NCBI RefSeq assembly: GCF_002305855.1
Contig: NZ_CP022163.1
Span: forward strand, 248,292 to 312,291
Source of the DNA: Melittangium boletus DSM 14713
GTDB lineage: Bacteria > Myxococcota > Myxococcia > Myxococcales > Myxococcaceae
Direction of reading: 5' to 3'
Length of the DNA: 64,000 nt
Of the stretch, positions 42,501 through 50,800 are shown one piece after another; the stretch's first letter is position 1; every line of letters begins with the position of its first letter. A program made the translations under genes and the position numbers. The notes below the pieces were generated by a model. That model did no database searches. It worked only from the letters and a program-made list of their open reading frames with translations, and was not told the DNA's origin.

Positions 42501-43706
42501 TCAATCACCTTCGGGAGCCGGGGGCGCGGGGGGGTCCCGCACGGGCAACAGGACACGAAAGCACGTCCCCTGGCCCACGGTGCTCTCCACGCGGATGTCA
42601 CCACCCACCCCCTTCACGATGCTGTGGCAGATGGACAGCCCCAGCCCCGTCCCCACGCCCACGGGCTTGGTGGAGAAGAAGGGATCGAAGATGCGCGGAA
42701 GGTGCTCCGGGGCGATGCCCGCGCCCGTATCCCGCACCTCGGCCACCACCCACGACGCATCCACGTCCAGGCTCACCTCCACCATGTGCCGGTCCGGAGT
42801 CCCCTCCGGAATGGCCTGGGCCGCGTTGAGCAGCAGGTTGAGGAACACCTGGCCCAGGCGCTCCTCGCTCCCCCGCACGGGCGGCACCTCGCGCAGGCGG
42901 TTGACCAACCGGGCCCGCATCTTGATCGTCCCCATCGCCATGCTGATGGAGCGCGAGAGCGCCTGCTGGACATCCGCCGAGCCCTCGATGGCGTCCTCCC
43001 CCCGCGCGTACGTCTTCAAGTCCCGGGTGACATGGGTGAGCCGCTGCGTCCCCTGCCGCGCCTCATCGAGCGCTTCCGTGCATTCCTCCAGCGTCAGCGC
43101 CAGGGAGGCCAGATCGGCGCTCGACCCTTCGCCTCGCAGGACCTTCTTCATCTCCCCCAGCCCGCTCTGGACGAAGTTGAGATTGGCGGAGATGTAGCTC
43201 AGGGGGTTGCTCACCTCGTGGGCCACGCTCGCGGCCAGGGTCCCCAGCGCGGCGAGCCGGTCCGCCTGGATCAGGCGCAGCTCCAGGGTCTTCTGCAGGG
43301 TGATGTCCCGGATGAGGAACGTCACGCTGGGACGGGACGACACACTCAAGACCTCGGCGCAGAACCAGCGGCGTCCACTCTCCACCTCCATCGCGTATTC
43401 GAAGCGGTCGAAGTGCCCCGTGGCCACCACGCGAGCGACGCGCTCCACCATCGGCCTGGCGATCTCCTGCCCGAGGATGTCCTCCAACGTCCGGCCCAAC
43501 ATCGTGGACTGGGGCGCCGCCAGCAACGCGTCCGACCGGGCCCAGACCGCCAGGCAGCGGCCCACCTCATCCATCTCAATGAGGATGCCCTCCGTCTGTC
43601 CGAGCACGGCGCGCAAGCGCTCATCGGCGTCGTCGAGCCGACGCAGCGAGGACTCATCAAGCTGGGAAGAGAGGGGGCTGGTCCCCCGACCCGCGGAATC
43701 ACCCAT
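42501..43706 (-). CDS. PAS-domain sensor histidine kinase
   Basis: A soluble sensor kinase of about 401 aa. A short N-terminal helix (LDDADERLRAVLGQTEGILI) leads into a PAS domain (about 30-145, EMDEVGRCLAVWARSDALLA, RWFCAEVLSVSSRPSVTFLI). The HisKA region has the phosphate-accepting His about residue 163 in SVAHEVSNPLSYI. The ATPase domain shows the N box FLNLLLNAAQAIP, G1 DTGAGIAPEHLP, the F box FDPFFSTKPVGVG and G2 GTGLGLSICHSIV. There is no membrane segment and no response regulator next to it, so its partner is elsewhere. ATG 43706 is my choice; the frame stays open to a start at 43826, which would add 40 residues without recognisable homology. Confidence 0.9.
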   Translation of the reverse strand: MGDSAGRGTSPLSSQLDESSLRRLDDADERLRAVLGQTEGILIEMDEVGRCLAVWARSDALLAAPQSTMLGRTLEDILGQEIARPMVERVARVVATGHFDRFEYAMEVESGRRWFCAEVLSVSSRPSVTFLIRDITLQKTLELRLIQADRLAALGTLAASVAHEVSNPLSYISANLNFVQSGLGEMKKVLRGEGSSADLASLALTLEECTEALDEARQGTQRLTHVTRDLKTYARGEDAIEGSADVQQALSRSISMAMGTIKMRARLVNRLREVPPVRGSEERLGQVFLNLLLNAAQAIPEGTPDRHMVEVSLDVDASWVVAEVRDTGAGIAPEHLPRIFDPFFSTKPVGVGTGLGLSICHSIVKGVGGDIRVESTVGQGTCFRVLLPVRDPPAPPAPEGD

Positions 43707-44197
43707 GGAGGTCACGCACACCCCATCTTGCCTCACTTCGCGGCGCGACGCCGCCGCCGAATCCGTGGCTTCACGTGTCACGTGGACAGAGCGTCCTTCC
43801 TGTCTCCACTCCGAGAGGGCGAACACGCGATGCCCGTGGATTCCAATCTGGACCCGCGCCCCGTGCCGTGCTCGCCCGCCCCCTCCTTTTCACGGCCTGG
43901 CGGGCAAGCGCCCAGGGAAATGGTTGGAGGGCGGACGGTCTCTTCGCCCGCATTGTCGCGCGAAGTACCGATCGGTACGGCTCCCGCGGCGTTCCAACTC
44001 GCCGCCGCCTTCAATGACAGACAGACGAACCTCCACGCCGCGACGTTCCTGGGCACGCTCAACACCTATGTTGTATTGGCTCCCCATGGCCGCCTTTCGT
44101 CATTCGCGATGCTAGGCTCACGTTCGAGGACGTCGCGCTCCGCTGGGAACGAATCCTCGCGTCCTCGCGAGCCACCATCAAATTCCGGAGCCTTCTC
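43707..44197. other. Long intergenic region between the histidine kinase and P450 genes
   Basis: The 491 bp separate two divergent genes and should contain both promoters. If the kinase starts upstream (43826) its first part lies here. I find no further plausible gene: the short open frames lack ribosome binding sites and recognisable products. The only clear element is the palindrome at 43965-43978. Confidence 0.5.
43965..43978. promoter_or_regulatory. Perfect 14-bp palindrome, operator candidate for the P450 gene
   Basis: GTACCGATCGGTAC reads the same on both strands and has the ACCG...CGGT half-sites typical of TetR-family operators. It lies 220 nt before the P450 start. No tetR-like gene is in the window, so the regulator would be encoded elsewhere, perhaps in the rest of the polyketide cluster. 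Confidence 0.45.
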
Positions 44198-45562
44198 ATG
44201 AATGCGCCGTCCGCCTCGCCTCGCATCCCCACTGGTCCTCGCGGACTGCCCTTGATCGGCGTCATTCGCGATGTCCGCAAGGACTCCCTGGGCTTCCTCA
44301 TGCGCACGGCCACGGAACATGGGCCCGTGTCCGGGTACCGGTTGGGCCCCGGCCGCTCCTACCTCGTGTCGCACCCGGATGGGCTCAAGCACGTGCTGCA
44401 GGACAACGTGCAGAACTACACCAAGGACCACGTCAGCTATTCGCTCCTGCGCCGCGTCGTCGGGGACGGACTCGTCACGAGCCAGGGCGAAACGTGGCTC
44501 AAGCAGCGCAGACTCGCGCAACCCGCCTTCCACCGCGCCCGCATCTCCGCCATGGCCGCTCAAATGGTGCGCGCGGCGGCGGAGCTCTCCGAGCAGTGGA
44601 CCGACGCCCAGCGCTCGGGCGAGCCCCGCAGGGCGGCGCGCGACATGCTCGGGCTCACCCTGCGCATCGTCGGCGAGGCCCTGCTCGGCACCGACGTGCG
44701 TGCCCAGACCGACGCCGTGTCCGCCGCCTTCAACGTCATCAGCGAGCAGACCGTGGAGCGCTTCCGCGACCTGCGCGTCCTCCCGCCCATCCTCCCCACC
44801 GCCTACGACCGCGCCTTCCGCCAGGCGAACCAGTCCCTGCGCGAGGTGGTGGCGACGCTCGTCGCGCAGCGCCGCCGGCACTTGGAGGACCGGGGAGACC
44901 TCCTGTCCATGTTCATGCTCGCCCAAGACGAGGAGACCGGCGAGCGGATGGATGACGCGCATGTGCAGGACGAAGTGCTGACGATGCTGCTCGCGGGCCA
45001 CGAGACCACCGCGACCGCGCTCACCTGGACCTGGGCCCTGCTCGAGCAGAACCCGGACGCGGAGCGCGCCTTCCACGCGGAGCTGGACTCCGTGCTCGGC
45101 GGCCGGCTCCCCACGGCCGAGGACGTCCCCCGGCTTGTGTACACGCGCCGCGTCCTCGACGAAACCATGCGCCTCTACCCGCCCGTCTACATCCTGAGCC
45201 GGAAGGTCGTCTCGGATGACACGATCTGCGGCTACCGGGTACTCGGCGGCTCGATGCTCGACGTCAGCCCCTACGTCACGCACCGCCTGCCGGAGTTCTG
45301 GCCCGACCCCGAGCGATTCGATCCGGATCGCTTCTCCCCCGAGCGGAGCGCCACGCGGCCCCGGTACGCCTACTTCCCCTTCCTCGGCGGACCCCGGCAG
45401 TGCATCGGCAACAACTTCGCCCTCATGGAGGGCGTACTCATCCTCGCGACGCTCGGACAGCGCCATCGCCCGAGGATGGTCTCCGGCTACACGCCAAAGC
45501 CCGAACCCCTCATCACGCTGCGGCCGTCCGAGGAGCTTCCCGTCGTGATCACCTCCCGCTGA
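44198..45562 (+). CDS. Cytochrome P450
   Basis: A haem monooxygenase of 454 aa, complete and soluble (no membrane anchor). It shows the I-helix oxygen-binding motif AGHETT (266-271), the K-helix ExxR in LDETMRLYPP, and the haem-binding loop FPFLGGPRQCIGNNFALMEG with ligand Cys402. The N-terminus RIPTGPRGLPLIGVIRDVRK resembles the bacterial CYP102-like/eukaryote-like branch rather than typical CYP107-type polyketide hydroxylases. GGAG lies 7 nt before the ATG. It converges on the polyketide synthase operon with 58 nt between stops, so it could tailor the product but is not co-transcribed with it. The electron donors are not encoded nearby. Confidence 0.93.
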   Translation: MNAPSASPRIPTGPRGLPLIGVIRDVRKDSLGFLMRTATEHGPVSGYRLGPGRSYLVSHPDGLKHVLQDNVQNYTKDHVSYSLLRRVVGDGLVTSQGETWLKQRRLAQPAFHRARISAMAAQMVRAAAELSEQWTDAQRSGEPRRAARDMLGLTLRIVGEALLGTDVRAQTDAVSAAFNVISEQTVERFRDLRVLPPILPTAYDRAFRQANQSLREVVATLVAQRRRHLEDRGDLLSMFMLAQDEETGERMDDAHVQDEVLTMLLAGHETTATALTWTWALLEQNPDAERAFHAELDSVLGGRLPTAEDVPRLVYTRRVLDETMRLYPPVYILSRKVVSDDTICGYRVLGGSMLDVSPYVTHRLPEFWPDPERFDPDRFSPERSATRPRYAYFPFLGGPRQCIGNNFALMEGVLILATLGQRHRPRMVSGYTPKPEPLITLRPSEELPVVITSR

Positions 45563-45620
45563 GACTTGGGCACGGAACATCCCGCGGGTAGGAGCCCGGC
45601 CAACACGTCGAGGACGCGCG

Positions 45621-47873
45621 TCAGGGCGCTCGCGCGGGAGTGAGCCAGAAGCGCCCACGCTGAAAGGCATAGGTCGGCAGCACCACCCGGCGCCGGGCGT
45701 AGGGCGCGTCGAACGCGGACCAGTCCACCTCCACGCCCCGGAGGTACAACGCGCCCAGCGTCTCGAGTATCCCCGCCCAATCAGTAGTGCCGACGTCCAG
45801 GTCCACCCGCGAGTCCACTCGCTGGTCCCCAGCGGCCAACGGCGCGGCTCCTCCCGCCACCGCTCCGCGCAGGCCCGCGTCCAGTCCGAGCAGGTCCGAC
45901 TCCACCGCCGCCACCCATGCGCCCACGCCCTGGCCCTCGAAGGACTCCGGCCGCACGCCCCAGGCTCGCCACATCCGTGCCAGCGCCCACTCCCGCGCGA
46001 ACACGGCCGCCCTCGCGTAGGGCGCCTCGTTCCCTCGCGCCACGTCCTCGCCGAACAGCACCGGCAACAGGGGATGCTCCAGGACGCCCGCGCCGCAGGC
46101 ATTCGCGCACGCCTCCAGCGCTTCCCGGAAGACGGGCTGGGTTTCGTACAACTCCCGCAGCCCAGGCGTGGCTCCCACGCCCTCTCCTCGCGTGACGAAC
46201 ACCACCCCCGGCGCCGAGGTGACCGGAGGTGGAATCCGCTCGGCGGCCGCCCGCTGGAGCCCTTCCCTCATCTGACGCGCGTCCCGCCCCACCACCGCCA
46301 GCCGGTATTCGAAGTGGGTGCGGCCCGTCGCCGCCGTGAAGCACACGTCGCCCAGGGACTCGGAGTTCGTCTCCAGATAACGGGCGCAGCGCTCCGCCTG
46401 CGCTCGCAAGGCCTCCTCGCTCCGGGCCGAGAGCATCCACACGTGCGCGGGCCGCTCCACGCTCCGAGCCACCTCCACCCGCGCGGGAGGCTCGGCCAGC
46501 ACCACGTGCGCCACCGTGCCCGTCCTCCCGTAAGACGTCACCCCCGCGATGCGCCCCCCCTGGGCCGGCGTCCACGCCGTCATCTCCAGCGGCACCTTCA
46601 CCCCGGCCATGTTCTTCCAGTCGATGCGCGGGTTGGGTGTTTGGAAGTGCAGGTGCGGCGGCAGTTGGCCGTGCTTCATCGCCAGCACCACCTTCATCAT
46701 CCCCACCACCCCCGAGGCCGCCTCCGGATAGCCCAGGTTCGTCTTCACCGAGCCCAGCCACAGCGGCTCGCTCCCCGTGCGGCCCTCCTTCAACACCGAC
46801 CACATCGCCTCGGCCTCGATGGGGTCTCCCATCGCCGTCCCCGTGCCGTGCGCCTCCAGGTAGCTCACCTCCCGGGGCTCCACGTTCGCGGCTTGCAACG
46901 CCTGGCGGATGACCGTCTGCTGCGCGACTCCGTTGGGGACCGTGAAGGCACTGCTCGGGCCGTCGTGCCCCACCGCCGAGCCTCGGATGACCGCGAGGAT
47001 GTTCGCGCCCCTCGCCCGTGCCTCCGACAGGCGCTCCAGCACCAGCACGCCACAGGCCTCCGCCCGGCCATAGCCATCCGCCGAGGCGTCGAAGCTCCGG
47101 CACCGCCCGTCCTCCGACAGCGCTCCGCTGCTCGACAGGTAGATGCTCGCCTCCGGCGACAAGACCAGGTTCACGCCCCCCGCCAGCGCCAGCGCGCACT
47201 CCCCATTGCGCAGGCTCTGGCAGGCCAGGTGCACCGCCACCATCGAGGACGAGCACGCCGTGTCCACCACCAGGCTCGGCCCCTGGAAGCCCCACAGGTA
47301 GGACAGCCTCCCGGAGATGGCGCAGTTGGCCCGGGCCCCCATGAAGTAGGGATCGATGCCTTCCAGCCCCTCCTCGTTCAGCACCCGCTGGCCGTAGTCG
47401 TTGTTCATCACCCCCACGAAGACGCCCACCCGCTCCCGCCTCGCGCGCGCCACCGCGTACCCCGCACGCTCCAGTGCCTCCCACCCCACCTCCAGCATCA
47501 ATCGCTGCTGGGGATCCATCCGCTCGGCTTCCCGGTCCGATAGGCCGAAGAAGCGCGCGTCGAAGCGATCCACGTCCCGCAGGAAGCCGCCGCGCCGGGT
47601 GCGGATCTTCCCTTTCGCCCGGGGCTCGGCCGAGTACAGGGCTTCGGCATCCCAGCGCTCCGGGAGAATGTCACTCGTGGCATCCACCCCCTTCGCCATC
47701 AGCTCCCAGAAGTCCTCCGGCGTCTCCACGCCTCCCGGCAGCCGGCAGGCCATCCCGACGATCGCGATGGGCTCGCGGCGCGCGGACTCGGCCTGCTCCA
47801 GCCGAGCCTCCAGCTTGCGGATCTTCACCAACTGCTGCTGCAACAACTGGCGGTAGTTGATCTCCTCGCTCAT
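45621..47873 (-). CDS. Terminal PKS protein: non-elongating ketosynthase with remnant acyltransferase
   Basis: The 750-aa product starts with a docking coiled coil (INYRQLLQQQLVKIRKLEAR) and a ketosynthase (about 35-465). Cys207 (DTACSSSMVAV) and His342 (EAHGTGT) are present, but the second catalytic His of KTNLGH is Tyr382 (KTNLGYPEAASG), so decarboxylative condensation should fail. Residues about 545-690 are a shrunken acyltransferase: the nucleophile motif GHSxG reads GQGVGAW (Gly649 for Ser) and most of the second half is deleted; the post-AT linker (GVEVDWSAFDAPYARRRVVL) remains. There is no ketoreductase, carrier protein or thioesterase. It follows the upstream PKS stop by 10 nt with GAGGA before its ATG, so it is last in the operon. 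It may transfer the finished chain rather than extend it (inference). Confidence 0.9.
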   Translation of the reverse strand: MSEEINYRQLLQQQLVKIRKLEARLEQAESARREPIAIVGMACRLPGGVETPEDFWELMAKGVDATSDILPERWDAEALYSAEPRAKGKIRTRRGGFLRDVDRFDARFFGLSDREAERMDPQQRLMLEVGWEALERAGYAVARARRERVGVFVGVMNNDYGQRVLNEEGLEGIDPYFMGARANCAISGRLSYLWGFQGPSLVVDTACSSSMVAVHLACQSLRNGECALALAGGVNLVLSPEASIYLSSSGALSEDGRCRSFDASADGYGRAEACGVLVLERLSEARARGANILAVIRGSAVGHDGPSSAFTVPNGVAQQTVIRQALQAANVEPREVSYLEAHGTGTAMGDPIEAEAMWSVLKEGRTGSEPLWLGSVKTNLGYPEAASGVVGMMKVVLAMKHGQLPPHLHFQTPNPRIDWKNMAGVKVPLEMTAWTPAQGGRIAGVTSYGRTGTVAHVVLAEPPARVEVARSVERPAHVWMLSARSEEALRAQAERCARYLETNSESLGDVCFTAATGRTHFEYRLAVVGRDARQMREGLQRAAAERIPPPVTSAPGVVFVTRGEGVGATPGLRELYETQPVFREALEACANACGAGVLEHPLLPVLFGEDVARGNEAPYARAAVFAREWALARMWRAWGVRPESFEGQGVGAWVAAVESDLLGLDAGLRGAVAGGAAPLAAGDQRVDSRVDLDVGTTDWAGILETLGALYLRGVEVDWSAFDAPYARRRVVLPTYAFQRGRFWLTPARAP

Positions 47874-47883
47874 CCCAGGGTCC

Positions 47884-50800
47884 TCACGAGTCCTTGGCGA
47901 GATCTTCCGCCACCAGCCGCGCCAGCTCCGCGTCGGAGAGAACGTCCAGGTCCTCCGGGGGGGCCTCTTCCCTCGGGGACACCGGCACCACCGGGGCCGC
48001 CACCGTGTCGAGCTTCAACACCTCGGTGAGCAGGTGTTGTCCCAGGAAGTCGATGGTGGGGTGATCCAACGCCACCGTCGCGGGCACGGACGCCCCGAGC
48101 TGCTTCTGCAGCACGTCGCGCAGCTCGATGGCCATCAGCGAGTCCATGCCGAGCTCCGCGAACCCCTGGCGCCAGTCCACCTGGGTGGCGTCCAGCCTCA
48201 GGATTCGCGCCGCCTCGTCCTGGAGGCCTCGCGCCAGTATCCGGGCCCGCTCGTGCGGCGGGGCCTCCCGGAGCCGCTTCGCGAGCGGGGACTCGCCCCG
48301 GGGCTCGGGGACTCGCACTGGGGGCGGCACCCAGGTTCCGTAGAAGGAGCCACGGCCCAGCGCTCCCAGCGACTCCAGGTACACCGGCCACTGGATCGAC
48401 ATCAGCGCCACGTGAGGCGCGCCGTGCAGCAACGCCTCCTCGAACAGCTCGAGCGCCCTCCGTGTCGGAAGCGGCCGGATGCCTCGCCGCTCGAGCGCCC
48501 GCGCCACCCGGCCCTCGGGCGCCCCCACCATCCCCGTCTCCGCCCACGGGCCCCACGCCAGGGATTGCGCGGGCAGACCTTGGGCACGCCGCTCGTGCGC
48601 GAGCGCGTCTAGGAAGGCGTTCGCCGCGGCGTAGTTGCCCTGTCCCGCCGAGCCCAGCGTCGCGGACGCCGAGGAGAAGAGCACGAAGTGGTCCAGGGGC
48701 TGCCCCCGCGTGAGCCGGTGCAGGTTCCACGCGCCCGCGACCTTCGGGTCCATCACGCGCGTGAAGCGCTCGAGGTCCTGCTGCGTGAGCGCTCCGTCAT
48801 CGAGCACACCCGCCGCGTGGAAGATGCCGCGCAAGGGCGGAGACTCCACGTCGATGCGCTGGAGCAATCGCGCCACCTCGTCCTCGTGGGAGACATCCAC
48901 CGATTCGACCGTGACGCGGGCGCCCGCCCGTTCCAGCGCGAGCACGGCCTCCTCGGCGGCGGCCGAGGGCGCACGGCGCCCCAACAACACCAGGTGACGC
49001 GCGCCCCGCTCCACCATCCACCGCGCCAGTTCCAGGCCCAGCCCTCCGAGCCCTCCCGTGATGAGGTACGTCGCCTCGCTCTTGAATCCGACGGCGCCTC
49101 CCGGGGCGTTGGCGCTCTCCCGCAGCACCGGGTGCAGGCGTCCTCCGCGCCGGAACGCCACCTCCCGGTCCGCCGTGTCTCCTCCACCGGCCAGCTCGGC
49201 GAGCAACAGGTCGAGGCCGCCCTCCTCGTCTCCGGGATCCAGGTCCACCCGGGCACAGCGCAGTTCGGGGTGCTCCAGATCGATGACCCGGCCCAACCCC
49301 CACACCGGCGCCTGGGCGAGCGCGGTCCGAGAGGAGGAGGCGTCCACCGCCCTCGCGCCGCGCGTGACCAGCCACACGGGCGCCCACAAGCCACGCTCCA
49401 CCAGGGTCTTCACCAGGTGCAGCGCGCCACCGCTCGCCGCCAGGACCGCGTGCTGCGTGGCCTCGGCGGACGCGTCCTCCGGTACCCGCGCGTCGAGCCC
49501 CGCCAGGTACACCACCCCCGCGCAACCCGCCGCGCCCAGGGGCTCGCCCAACCGCCGGGTGAGTTCTTCCGCGGAATGCACCCGCAACACCCGCGCCCCG
49601 TTCGCTTCCAACCGGCGGCCCAGCCGCTCGCCCACGCCGCCTCCGTCCATCCACAACACCCAGGGCCGGGTGACATCCAACAACGAGGGCGTCGTGCTTC
49701 GCGGGGCCTCGGGCGTCCAGACGACCTCGTAGCGGCCCTCCTCCCGACGCGCGGGCGCTCCCGCGTGCAGGGCCTCGCGGCTCGCCATCCGGCCCCGGAA
49801 ACCGAGGGCTTCCGCCACCAGTCCCCGCTCATCGAAGAGGCGCAGGTCTCCTCCGATGGGCGCGTTCACTTCGTTCCGCCCTCCCTCCCGGATCCGCGCA
49901 TGGCACCACACCGTGCCCTCGGGCCGGCGGTGCACGGTGAAGCGCTCCAGACTGAAGGGGATGAGCAGGGTGTCGCGCTGCTTCGACTGGAGATCCAGCG
50001 TCCAGCTCGCGAGCACCTGGAAGCACGAATCCACCAGTCCCGGATGCAGGACATGCTCCTCCAGGGAGTCCCGCAGCGACGGCAACCGCAGCTCGCCGAG
50101 GAGATCGTTCCCGCCCCTCGCCACCGAGTGGATCCACTGGTAGCCCGGCCCCAGCGTGTAGCCCTGCTCGTGCATGGCCCGGTACAGCTCGGCCCCCGCG
50201 CGACGCTCGGGGCAGCGGGCCTGGAGTTCTTCCCGGGTCAGCCAAGGCTCCGGCGGCCGTGCCTCGCCCACCCGCACCGTGCCGCTCGCGTGCAGCACCC
50301 ACGTCTCCGCGCCGCTCGCTCCCCCGCCCCAGGACTTCACCTCGAAGGCGCCACCCCGCGCCGCGGGCGCGAGGATGACCTGGAGCGTGCGCTCCTCGTC
50401 CTCCGCGAGCGCCAGGGCCTGGGGGAAGGCCAGGTTCTCCAGCGTGCACACGGGCGAGCCGTGCGCATCCTGGAGCACCGAGAGCACCAGCGACACGTGC
50501 GAGGACCCCGCGGCGACCCGGGTACCGAAGAGGCGGTGGTCATCCAGGTGCACCGGGCCCGAGGGGCCATACACCGCCTCGTACACGAGCGCGTCGAGCG
50601 CCGGAGAGCGCAGCCGCCGACCGAAGTGCGGCGCCGTGTCCCGCGAGCGGCGAGACGGAGCCACCGGGAGCGGGGCCTGACTCCGCCACCAGTAGCGTTG
50701 CCGCTGGAAGGGATGGGTGGGAAGAATCACCCGGCGCCGCGCATCGGGGGCGTGGAAGGCGGGCCAGTCCACCTCCACGCCCTTCACGAACGCCTCCGCC

